From NCBI GenBank assembly GCA_031290635.1, contig JAITNE010000098.1:1-15433 (forward strand): a DNA stretch of 15,433 nucleotides. The letters run 5' to 3'. Source of the DNA: Tannerella sp. Lineage in GTDB: Bacteria > Bacteroidota > Bacteroidia > Bacteroidales > Tannerellaceae. Shown in pieces: positions 1 through 7,240 of the stretch. Position 1 is the first letter of the stretch, and every line of letters begins with the position of its first letter. The translations under genes and the position numbers were made by a program. Under the pieces are notes generated by a model. That model saw only the letters and a program-made list of their open reading frames with translations, made no database searches and had not been told where the DNA came from.

Positions 1-45
1 CCCGTTAGGGGATTCACAAAAGGAATACATCTAAATCGATAGAAT

Positions 46-142
46 AAGGTGAAACCTCTACGAGGTATTAGTTGGTTAGGGCAAACTTTTTTCTATTGAT
101 ATGAATGCCCTACGGGCAAACATCCCCGCGTCATTTCACCTT
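46..142. repeat. MITE-like palindromic element, 97 bp
   Basis: The perfect 9-bp inverted repeats AAGGTGAAA (46-54) and TTTCACCTT (134-142) bound the element. Inside are two 13-nt hairpins of the same design, ACCTC-TAC-GAGGT (54-66) and TGCCC-TAC-GGGCA (106-118), each with a 5-bp stem and loop TAC. This ordered structure, without coding capacity, suits a dispersed intergenic repeat or a structured RNA. Similar hairpins with cores like CCTACGGG are, from memory, common between Bacteroidota genes. Copy number cannot be judged here, and no flanking target duplication was confirmed. Confidence 0.5.
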
Positions 143-168
143 GTTTGAACTTTTTATAGGGACTACCA

Positions 169-191
169 ATGACGGAGCGGGAGACCGTCAT
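169..191. repeat. Hairpin downstream of the last gene
   Basis: ATGACGG (169-175) and CCGTCAT (185-191) form a 7-bp stem with a 9-nt loop, 21 nt past the final stop codon. On the minus strand no T-tract follows directly. It may mark the transcript 3' end or be part of the neighbouring repeat DNA. Confidence 0.4.
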
Positions 192-211
192 CATTAGTCA
201 CTATTCACTTC

Positions 212-1642
212 TCAGCTCCCTACTTTTATCCGTTTGATTCGGGCTGTTCCGTCTTCGGAGAATGCTATTTTCAGGCTTTTGATAGCGCCTTTATAGTCCG
301 GCGAAGAGTCAAGACGTATGCGGTATATCCGGTTTACGCCGTCGGCTTGAATCGTTTCTTTGACCGTAAACGGAGCTATGGCCGGATACTCGCTCGCTTT
401 ATTCCGGCTTTCGGTTTCAACGCTTTGAGCGCCCTCACTCCAATTAAGCCAGTCGGTAAGATCGGATTTCCCGAACGGTTGAACTGTCGCGCTAAGAGTA
501 ATCTGCTTGCTTGCCGTTTCAAAAGCGCCTTCAAGCTCAAGAACCGGAGCGTCGGCAGCCTGCCAGAATGTAACCGGACCTGCAAGTTGAGCCTTTTGTT
601 TGAAAGAAACGTCGAGCTGACCCTGTACAGGCCAGCCGACGTCCGACATTTCTCCCTCAAAGTACCAATTATGACGCGAATCCGCAAACGTCCATTCAGG
701 CTTCGTAACTACAAGTTCCTTCGCGTAACGGCGTATGTCGTCAACCGTTCCGAGTACGAAGATGGTTTTGTATGTCCATTTGATGTTGTGGTCAAGGATT
801 TGGACTCCTACCGGCGCTATATGTCCGGTCTGACCGTCTTTTTCGCCTCCGCTGCCTTTGTAGCTGTCGCTCGGATGAAATCCCCCATTGAAAGTCATTA
901 CTTCGGGCTGGATAACGCCTATCCCCATGCCATTGGCGTCAAGCAGGGCGACCCAGTTTTCCGGCGTATAAAAATGTACCCAAGGCCAACCTTTGCCATC
1001 GTTTCGGATAACGATGTTAGTCGGACTTTCACCCGTAAACGGCTTGTCGCCCAAGTAAGTTACCAGGTTATACCACGGACCGTTGGTATATACGGCGGGC
1101 ATCTCCTGAGAGCAGGCGCGATACTGAGTCTTGTCGGTACGTTTGTTGACGATGGTTGCTTCCATCGTAATCACGTTGTCAACCAAAGTGTACAGACATT
1201 CAAACTCGCAGTCTCCGGCTACGCCCGAGGTATGCGGCCATTGCATCGGGATGCTTCGCACAAACATGGCATTCTCGCCACGCTTCTCAAAGGTAAGCAC
1301 CTTGGAACGATTACCGCCCGCGTCGCCCGACTGTATGGGATTCCAGCCGAGACCCGCCCAGCTTTCGGCAGGCGTTTCGCCGTTCGGACCGATATAAGGC
1401 CACGGGCCGCTGTAGTACGACATTTGTATCTGTCGTCCCCAATCGCTACTGTTAATCATGTTATTCCCGCCGTTTTCCTTATCGGACAAGAACGTTACAG
1501 CCCCTCCGAGATTGAGGTCTATCCCCAGTTTGATGCGCTCATTCTCTAAGAAAGGCTTTTTAGTTTCAACTACCAAAGGGGGAGTTTTCTCTTTGGGAGA
1601 GCATGCCATAACAAGCATAAATAGAAAGATTAATTTTTTCAT
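212..1642 (-). CDS. Lipoprotein with galactose-mutarotase-like fold, function unknown
   Basis: A 476-residue lipoprotein; the lipobox ends at Cys14 (LVMAC). Residues about 34-310 begin ERIKLGIDLNLGGAVTFLSD and continue NMINSSDWGRQIQMSYYSGP. They look like the beta-supersandwich found in galactose-mutarotase-like and glycosidase-associated domains. Conserved-looking aromatic and acidic residues follow (ESWAGLGWNPIQSGD, QEMPAVYTNGPW, FYTPENWVALLD), plausible for sugar contact. About 325-476 is a second beta-rich module (WYFEGEMSDVGWPV to the C-terminus) that may be a carbohydrate-binding appendage. I recognise the protein type from hypothetical lipoproteins of environmental Bacteroidota but know no experimentally assigned activity. 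As last gene of the operon it could be a surface binding protein or an unrecognised glycan-active enzyme. It starts 38 nt after the small lipoprotein gene. Confidence 0.85.
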   Translation of the reverse strand: MKKLIFLFMLVMACSPKEKTPPLVVETKKPFLENERIKLGIDLNLGGAVTFLSDKENGGNNMINSSDWGRQIQMSYYSGPWPYIGPNGETPAESWAGLGWNPIQSGDAGGNRSKVLTFEKRGENAMFVRSIPMQWPHTSGVAGDCEFECLYTLVDNVITMEATIVNKRTDKTQYRACSQEMPAVYTNGPWYNLVTYLGDKPFTGESPTNIVIRNDGKGWPWVHFYTPENWVALLDANGMGIGVIQPEVMTFNGGFHPSDSYKGSGGEKDGQTGHIAPVGVQILDHNIKWTYKTIFVLGTVDDIRRYAKELVVTKPEWTFADSRHNWYFEGEMSDVGWPVQGQLDVSFKQKAQLAGPVTFWQAADAPVLELEGAFETASKQITLSATVQPFGKSDLTDWLNWSEGAQSVETESRNKASEYPAIAPFTVKETIQADGVNRIYRIRLDSSPDYKGAIKSLKIAFSEDGTARIKRIKVGS

Positions 1643-1651
1643 GACTTTTTG

Positions 1652-1674
1652 ATGTTATAAATTTTATGTTATAA
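1652..1674. repeat. Short tandem direct repeat ATGTTATAA
   Basis: ATGTTATAA occurs at 1652-1660 and 1666-1674 in the 38-nt gap before the last gene. The stretch is very A/T-rich, so the repeat may be chance. No promoter motif is convincing here. Confidence 0.3.
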
Positions 1675-1680
1675 GTAATT

Positions 1681-2058
1681 TTAATGTATCTCGCAATAAT
1701 ATGGACATCTCCGGTATAAATTAATCCGTGTGTCTTTTTTATTATTCTTTGTAGAATACCGGACGCCCTTACTGTCTTCCATTTCAATCCACAGCCAAGG
1801 TTGTGCATCTTTTTTATCAACTAATAAATGAGGCGCTTGTAGCTGTCCTGTAAGATGATAATCTTGGGCTACGATTTCAAAAGCCGTACGCGACGAATCG
1901 GTATAGGCTATTTCCAATTGAGGTCGGTTAGCCAAAGACTGATAAAAGAAATCTTCTTGCCACCGATTCGCGTCATTCTCTTTATTCCTGTCGGAAATAC
2001 ATGAGACTTGACATATAAAACACACAATACATACTGAATAGTTTATAAAATTTTTCAT
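1681..2058 (-). CDS. Small putative lipoprotein, 125 residues
   Basis: A 125-residue protein of unknown function beginning 14 nt after the glycosidase-like gene. The N-terminus is basic and hydrophobic, with Cys20 in CQVSC; the lipobox is poor at -3 (Gln), so lipidation is likely but not certain. The remainder has short beta-prone stretches (RPQLEIAYTD, TAFEIVAQDYHLTG, QPWLWIEMED) and could be one small beta-sandwich. It stops abruptly after RINLYRRCPYYCEIH, in mid-strand by appearance, so it may be the N-terminal part of a once longer protein whose rest was lost. No homologue is recognised. Gene spacing and strand support expression with its neighbours. Confidence 0.7.
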   Translation of the reverse strand: MKNFINYSVCIVCFICQVSCISDRNKENDANRWQEDFFYQSLANRPQLEIAYTDSSRTAFEIVAQDYHLTGQLQAPHLLVDKKDAQPWLWIEMEDSKGVRYSTKNNKKDTRINLYRRCPYYCEIH

Positions 2059-2072
2059 TTTTCGATATGTTT

Positions 2073-4895
2073 TTAATTACTAACTTGCAGCCATTTTCCT
2101 GAAATCGCCGCATCAATGTTTAATACTAACTTCTCATTTACGATTTCGGACTTAATACTTTTATTATCCGATTTCACTACGGGCGTTTTCTTCCCTAAAG
2201 GAATGGGCAGTTCTACACGTCCTTCGCCTGTAATTTGTACCTGATAATACTTGTTTTCGGGAATAAACACAATCTTTTTCAACGGTTTATCTGCGAAAGT
2301 GTATTCTGTACCGTCAATAGTTATTCCTTTGCAATCGTTACCGATAAATGCCGTCAGGCGATTGGTTGCGTCGGTTCGGAATGCCAGCCATAGTCGCCCT
2401 TTGTAGCTGACGCGGTGACCGTTCATCGCCTCATTATTAATATCTATACGGTCGGTGGGCAGCGGATTAGTTGCCAAAGCTTTAGCATCGTTTTCGGTAT
2501 TACGGGAGAAACCACCTTCCCAAAGTTCAGGATGCGTACGGTAGTGACGCACAACCATGGTCGTTGTGTTGGGAAAAGTAGAAACGAAATAATCGGATTT
2601 TCGCGATACAACCGAAGGATTGTCGTTCACATCGGCAAAACGGCCTGAGGCCGGATATGCACCGGCAGCATGAAGCGTTTCAAACATTGTGCGCGTTTCG
2701 TATCCAAGACTTTGCGACTGATCATCACGCGGACGAAATCCCATGAAATAGCAAGCGCCTTTGCCTTTTTCTGTCTTCACGCCAATAACCTTGCCGTCGC
2801 AACGTGCAATCACGTTGTTTTCGGACGTCTCAACAGGATAAATTCGGTCAACAAGGAAATCCGTCAAAATGGTTTGCGGTGCAACGGAAGCAAAACTGTT
2901 TTCAAATATTACTTCTTTTCCCACTGCTATTTCACCCAAATAGTTGTCATATTTGTAGGTGAGGCCGAACAGCCGTTGCCATTGAGCCGAACAATCAGCG
3001 CCGGACGAATCAAGCAATGGCGGAATACCATACCAAATCACCTTGCCGCCATTCGTAACAAATTGTTCCATTTTATCGAGTAATCCTTTTTCAGGAACAG
3101 GTTCGAACATGACCACTAAAGCGCTATATGATTTTTCTTTAACTTTGATTTTTCCTTCAGGCAACACATCGCCTAATTGCATCAATTTTTCGGCTGAGAG
3201 GTAATTAGCATAACCATATTGAGTCATCCAGCTTCCGAAGCGTTCTTCGGTTGCTACAAGGTTCATCGGATAGAGAATGAGTACGTCCACATCGCGATGA
3301 ACACCTCCGGTTATCATCGAAATATCTTTAGGTGGCTGGGCGCCGAATGCGTGATTTATAGCCATACGCCGTTCAAGCACTTCATCCGGCATCCCCCAAG
3401 CAGCAGCATAAGCGCTTGGATATTTGTTAATGACGCCAATAGAACTTGCCAATGCTGCGCCATAATAATTGCGATCGTTCCATCCGCATTCTGCAAAGTC
3501 GTTACCTGTTGGTTGCAGATAATCTCCCCATTTAAAGTAATCGTAGCAAGCGGCGGCAGCCTGATGTACGGTGTTGCTCCACACAAAGTTAGACGTGTAT
3601 TCGTATGCAGCAGGAAACAGGGGTAACTTCTCAGTGTTCCACAAATCAATGGTAGGACTTTCAGCCCACGAGGCATGTGCTCCGGTTTTCAATTCGTGTT
3701 TAAATAGTGATTCGGCATAATCCTTTGCTTCTTTGAAAAGGTCGACTACGCCGTTGTTAAGCATTTTATAATAACGATCGCGCATCAAAATCGTACGATG
3801 AATATCTTCCGGTTTTGGACCTGTAACATATTGCGTGTTAAGTACCGAATTGGCAAAAGGCTCGAAGTTCGGAGCGCCATAAGTGAAATAAAGCATATAC
3901 TTGTCGTCAAACGGCTGATTGTATTTTGTAGAAAAAGCTTCTGCCATACTTTTTGTCAGATAACGAACTGCAAGTTGTCCGTTTTCATGATGGCTGAAAT
4001 ATGACCAATCTTGCTGAATGTGCATTTCGTCGGAATAAAGTGAGGTCAGATTCACAGCTTTATCGTGATATTTTTTCATCAGATTTTTGAGAAAACCGAG
4101 GGCGTCGGCGTTGAAATAATCTATTTCCTGCGTCTCGTATTCGAGCATGACCATTACGCGATCATAGCCTTGTAGTTCAGGTGTTTTACTGAAAACCCTC
4201 AGGTTACGCATCTCTATACTTTGACCGATTCCACGCGCTGCATATTTCATTGTATCCGTTGCTTCATATTGCACATTGGTGATTGGTAGAATATCGTCAG
4301 GATTGACAACACGGAATGGGACGTTTCCGCCGCTTTCCTTAAAGGCATAAGCTTTGACGCTTTTAAGACGTATGGGTGATTTGCCTTTATTATTCGTCCA
4401 AAAAAGTTGTTGCCAGATGGAAAGGCTGAAATTTCCTGTTTTTGGGTCGCGAAAACCCACTTTATAGGCCAAACAACGGCCACTGTTGCCGGTCTGATTC
4501 TTATAGGCAGTCCCCAATTCAAGCGGACTTAACAGACTTAGACATAATCCGATATCATATTTCTTGGCGAAGTCGCTTACGATTTTGATTTTGTCCACAT
4601 ACTCATCCATATCTGGCGTAAGTTTGCGCTCAGCGCCCTCATCGCCGCGATATTGTCTGAAAAATTCATCAAAAGCAACAACCATCTCTTTAGAGCCGTT
4701 CTTCTTACCCTCTTCACATATCTCGCGTAAACTGCGGATATACTTGTTGAATCCCAAAGACAAATCTAATTGTTTTTCCATATCGGTCAAATCGTTCAAC
4801 TGTTGATCACTCGTTAAAATAACCGACTGCGCCGGAAGATGGACGGAGCTTACAAGAAGCATAACGACTAACAGAATAAATCTCATTTTTTTCAT
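2073..4895 (-). CDS. Secreted multidomain glycoside-hydrolase-like protein, family unassigned
   Basis: A 940-residue protein with a cleavable signal peptide (to about LPAQ, residue 23) and no lipobox, so periplasmic or exported. Residues about 25-150 and 255-520 look like a TIM barrel of the GH42/clan-A kind. SLYSDEMHIQQDW has Asp289-Glu290 as an acid/base candidate, and GNDFAECGWND has Glu469 as a possible nucleophile. About 155-255 looks like a beta-rich insertion. About 530-640 (VDVLILYPMNLVATEERFG, then FVTNGGKVIWYGIPP) resembles the glutamine-amidotransferase-like trimerisation domain of GH42 enzymes. About 705-745 carries GKGACYFMGFRPRDDQSQSLGYE, and the C-terminus is beta-rich. I do not recognise a CAZy family with confidence. 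The catalytic residues are proposals. The first ATG gives MKKMRFILL, a normal signal start. It follows the terminator, so expression likely needs read-through. Confidence 0.85.
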   Translation of the reverse strand: MKKMRFILLVVMLLVSSVHLPAQSVILTSDQQLNDLTDMEKQLDLSLGFNKYIRSLREICEEGKKNGSKEMVVAFDEFFRQYRGDEGAERKLTPDMDEYVDKIKIVSDFAKKYDIGLCLSLLSPLELGTAYKNQTGNSGRCLAYKVGFRDPKTGNFSLSIWQQLFWTNNKGKSPIRLKSVKAYAFKESGGNVPFRVVNPDDILPITNVQYEATDTMKYAARGIGQSIEMRNLRVFSKTPELQGYDRVMVMLEYETQEIDYFNADALGFLKNLMKKYHDKAVNLTSLYSDEMHIQQDWSYFSHHENGQLAVRYLTKSMAEAFSTKYNQPFDDKYMLYFTYGAPNFEPFANSVLNTQYVTGPKPEDIHRTILMRDRYYKMLNNGVVDLFKEAKDYAESLFKHELKTGAHASWAESPTIDLWNTEKLPLFPAAYEYTSNFVWSNTVHQAAAACYDYFKWGDYLQPTGNDFAECGWNDRNYYGAALASSIGVINKYPSAYAAAWGMPDEVLERRMAINHAFGAQPPKDISMITGGVHRDVDVLILYPMNLVATEERFGSWMTQYGYANYLSAEKLMQLGDVLPEGKIKVKEKSYSALVVMFEPVPEKGLLDKMEQFVTNGGKVIWYGIPPLLDSSGADCSAQWQRLFGLTYKYDNYLGEIAVGKEVIFENSFASVAPQTILTDFLVDRIYPVETSENNVIARCDGKVIGVKTEKGKGACYFMGFRPRDDQSQSLGYETRTMFETLHAAGAYPASGRFADVNDNPSVVSRKSDYFVSTFPNTTTMVVRHYRTHPELWEGGFSRNTENDAKALATNPLPTDRIDINNEAMNGHRVSYKGRLWLAFRTDATNRLTAFIGNDCKGITIDGTEYTFADKPLKKIVFIPENKYYQVQITGEGRVELPIPLGKKTPVVKSDNKSIKSEIVNEKLVLNIDAAISGKWLQVSN

Positions 4896-4916
4896 AGTAA
4901 CTTTTCATTGAATTTT

Positions 4917-4960
4917 AAAAAAACAACTCCTGACAGGGCGCATAAACACCCTGTCAGGAG
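4917..4960 (-). terminator. Rho-independent terminator after susD2
   Basis: On the minus strand a perfect 12-bp stem, CTCCTGACAGGG / CCCTGTCAGGAG (4949-4960 and 4927-4938), encloses a 10-nt loop and is followed directly by TTGTTTTTTT (4926-4917). This is a canonical intrinsic terminator, 7 nt after the susD2 stop. The glycosidase-like gene begins only 21 nt beyond the T-tract, leaving no room for a promoter in between. It therefore probably acts as a partial terminator that lowers distal expression relative to susCD, or stabilises the 3' end of the processed susCD message. Confidence 0.9.
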
Positions 4961-4966
4961 CAAAAT

Positions 4967-7228
4967 TTACCATCCCGGATTCTGCCAATTATCGCCTGTA
5001 AAGGCATTCATCTTAGCTACTTCGGTTTGTTTAATCGGATACAACAGATATTTGTCGGCGCTCGTCGGACGATCGGCTAACTTGAACCTTGTATAAGTAT
5101 AACCCGAATCGGTTTTTGTAATCTTCATACCTGTAACGAAACCATCAGTTTGATTAAGAATTTTCCAGCGACGAACATCAAAGAAACGATGTTCTTCAAA
5201 CGCAAGTTCTACTCTACGCTCGTTGCGATACCGTTGTTCAAAATCAGCTTTGGACAATCCGGACGGCAGCGCCGGCATTCCTGCACGGGTGCGAACCGCA
5301 TTGACGGCGTCGCGCGCCGACATCGAACCGCTCGACGCATCAGGACCGTTTACCTGATAAGCCGCTTCAGCATAGTTAAGGTATAATTCTCCTAACCGGA
5401 AAATCTTCATCAATCCGTCTGCGTCAACATTTGCATTTGAAAGATAATTATTGAATTTACGCATATAATATCCTGTACGGGTATATCTGACGTCTGTCAG
5501 TTTGTCGGAAATACCGCAGTTACCTTCTACAAATGTTTCAACCTGAACAGGAGTCGGAGGAAGAGTATAACATTCTACCTGAAAATTTCGGAGAGTTATT
5601 TTATAGTCCGCACCACCGGTTACGTCGAATCTGAAGTAGTGATTTTCAGGACTCTGACCTCCACTGTTGTTTACTCCAAAACCAAATTGATTTATTCCTG
5701 CGGAGAGGTCAAATTCAAAACGTGTCCACTCGGATGCAGCAGGAATGGGGATGTTTGCTCCGGATTCTACTCCGCCTTGCGGGCCGCCTGCTACGCAATA
5801 GAAAAATTCTGCGTCTCCTATGGATTGTTCGCTCTTGTATTCGAATGCCACAACGCGAACTTCGTCGCCGGTCAATGGTTTACCTAATGTTGTAGTGTGA
5901 ATCCAAGGGTCTCCACCGGTCGTTTCCAATGTGATTTCATCGCCATTTACCGACATCGTAATATTATTTTTCGTCGAGGTGAAATTTAACGGATAAACTG
6001 TTTTATCAATTCTTCCCGAAGTTAAAGACCTTGGAGAACCGTTATAATAGATAGACGCATAAAAACGCGGATCTCTACCTGCATAAGGATTATTCGGGTC
6101 ATAGCCGGAGGCTTGATTAATAACAGGCTGTAAGTGATTAGCGTCGGAATAGCTGAGGATAGGAGGTTCGCCGTTCGCCATTTCGTAACTGTCAACTAAT
6201 TCCTGAGACGGACAAGGCCCTGCTTTTACCATACCTTCCGTGATTGGAGTGCCGGCAAATTTCCATACGTTTGTTCGCATGGTAGTCGTTTCGAAAATAG
6301 TTTCCTTGTCAGCCGAGCGACTTGGGTCTGAGCGTTGTATGAAGTAGTAAGCATAAGGATTTTGCGCTATATCTTCTGCAATTTCAGTGTTATACAATTG
6401 ATAACCGTGAGCCAAACATTTATCTAACGCATCTTTTGTGACAGACAACGCTTTGTCCCATGTATATTTACTTCCATCGGTAAACCATAGCGGACTTGCG
6501 GCATACAAAGCTGTTTGCGACTTAACCGCACACGCAAAGCCGCGAGAGATTTTACCTCTTTCGGTATCGTCGATTGACCAGCGGAATCCTATCGCTTGAC
6601 CTTCGCTTTCCGGAGTTGCTAAAGCTAAATCGCATTCGGAAATAATGAAATCGGCTACTTCTTCGAACGAAGCACGTTTGTCTGTCGTGAAATCATGCGT
6701 TACCTCGTAAGAAATCTCCATCAACGGTACACCGCCATAGCGTTTAATAAGTTGAAGGTAGAAGTATGCTCTCGCAACCCTTACTTCAGCTATCCATCCG
6801 TTCTTTTCTACCTCATTGAAGTTATAAGTAGCTATTGAAGGATCGTTTATACTCTCCAAAAAGGTGTTACATCGTCGTATAGCGAGGAAATAATGATCCC
6901 ACGGATCATAATAACTTGCGGTCAACGGATTATATGTTGACGAAGTATTACCGGTGTACCATGAATACACGGCTCCGCTTACGCCGTCGCTTGCATCTTG
7001 AGTCTCATCGCAGAAAGAAGCTAAAGGAGTTGTTTGCCCCTGATATATAAAACCTGACTGTGGAATTGCTCCTATGCAGTTACTATAATAGTTTCTCGTA
7101 CGGTGATAGGTACTGAAGATGCCTTCCAGAGTTACTCGACCGTCGGACGGCATATCCAAATCGGCACACGCTACCATTCCTAATGCGAATGTAGCGACAC
7201 AAACTAATTTTAAAAATCTATTTCTCAT
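4967..7228 (-). CDS. SusD/RagB-family lipoprotein with an inserted beta-rich domain (second pair)
   Basis: A 753-residue SusD-like lipoprotein, about 145 residues longer than SusD1. A lipobox ends at Cys21 (MVAC). The SusD signature VARAYFYLQLIKRYGGVPL (about 151-169) and the C-terminal NERRVELAFEEHRFFDVRRW (about 669-688) and WQNPGW are clear. In SusD1 the conserved NRDPRLYAT and RTGYFQRK are about 45 residues apart. Here GRDPRFYAS and RTGYYMRK are about 190 apart, because a domain at about 400-559 is inserted. That domain, rich in aromatic, glycine and beta-prone segments, resembles carbohydrate-binding beta-sandwiches. The gene starts 12 nt after susC2 and ends 7 nt before a strong terminator hairpin, so it closes the main transcript. 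Likely role: surface capture of the same glycan, with an extra binding site. Confidence 0.95.
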   Translation of the reverse strand: MRNRFLKLVCVATFALGMVACADLDMPSDGRVTLEGIFSTYHRTRNYYSNCIGAIPQSGFIYQGQTTPLASFCDETQDASDGVSGAVYSWYTGNTSSTYNPLTASYYDPWDHYFLAIRRCNTFLESINDPSIATYNFNEVEKNGWIAEVRVARAYFYLQLIKRYGGVPLMEISYEVTHDFTTDKRASFEEVADFIISECDLALATPESEGQAIGFRWSIDDTERGKISRGFACAVKSQTALYAASPLWFTDGSKYTWDKALSVTKDALDKCLAHGYQLYNTEIAEDIAQNPYAYYFIQRSDPSRSADKETIFETTTMRTNVWKFAGTPITEGMVKAGPCPSQELVDSYEMANGEPPILSYSDANHLQPVINQASGYDPNNPYAGRDPRFYASIYYNGSPRSLTSGRIDKTVYPLNFTSTKNNITMSVNGDEITLETTGGDPWIHTTTLGKPLTGDEVRVVAFEYKSEQSIGDAEFFYCVAGGPQGGVESGANIPIPAASEWTRFEFDLSAGINQFGFGVNNSGGQSPENHYFRFDVTGGADYKITLRNFQVECYTLPPTPVQVETFVEGNCGISDKLTDVRYTRTGYYMRKFNNYLSNANVDADGLMKIFRLGELYLNYAEAAYQVNGPDASSGSMSARDAVNAVRTRAGMPALPSGLSKADFEQRYRNERRVELAFEEHRFFDVRRWKILNQTDGFVTGMKITKTDSGYTYTRFKLADRPTSADKYLLYPIKQTEVAKMNAFTGDNWQNPGW
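5552..6031 (-). other. Inserted CBM-like domain within SusD2
   Basis: This part of susD2 encodes about residues 400-559 and has no counterpart in SusD1. It begins after YYNGSPR and ends before VQVETFVEGNCG. Recognisable pieces are ITLETTGGDPWIHT, VVAFEYKSEQSIGDAEFFY, SEWTRFEFDLSAG, FGFGVNN and YKITLRNFQVE. The pattern of alternating strands, a WTRFEFDL turn and a closing ITLRNFQV strand is typical of lectin or CBM jelly-roll modules attached to Bacteroidota glycan proteins. I cannot assign a numbered family. Boundaries are accurate to roughly ten residues. Confidence 0.75.
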
Positions 7229-7240
7229 ATCTTTAAATAT

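Larger units (their letters stand above)
1..211. other. Non-coding left end downstream of the operon
   Basis: No gene is supported in this 211-nt stretch. It holds a partial hairpin at the window edge (CCC-GTTA-GGG, 1-10), a 97-bp inverted-repeat-bounded element (46-142) and a separate 7-bp hairpin (169-191). None of these is a clear intrinsic terminator for the operon ending at 212. Confidence 0.6.

Noticed and set aside
169..191. Hairpin as intrinsic terminator of the whole operon
   Set aside because: No T-tract follows the stem on the transcribed strand; kept only as a hairpin.
347..1549. Long plus-strand open frame (400 codons) antisense to the last lipoprotein gene
   Set aside because: Its product is rich in Arg, Val and Phe without domain logic. 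The opposite frame has a signal peptide, lipobox and coherent beta domains. It is a shadow of that gene.
1566..1820. Minus-strand open frame of 84 codons across the gap between the two lipoprotein genes
   Set aside because: It overlaps both better-supported genes in another frame and has no recognisable signal or domain.
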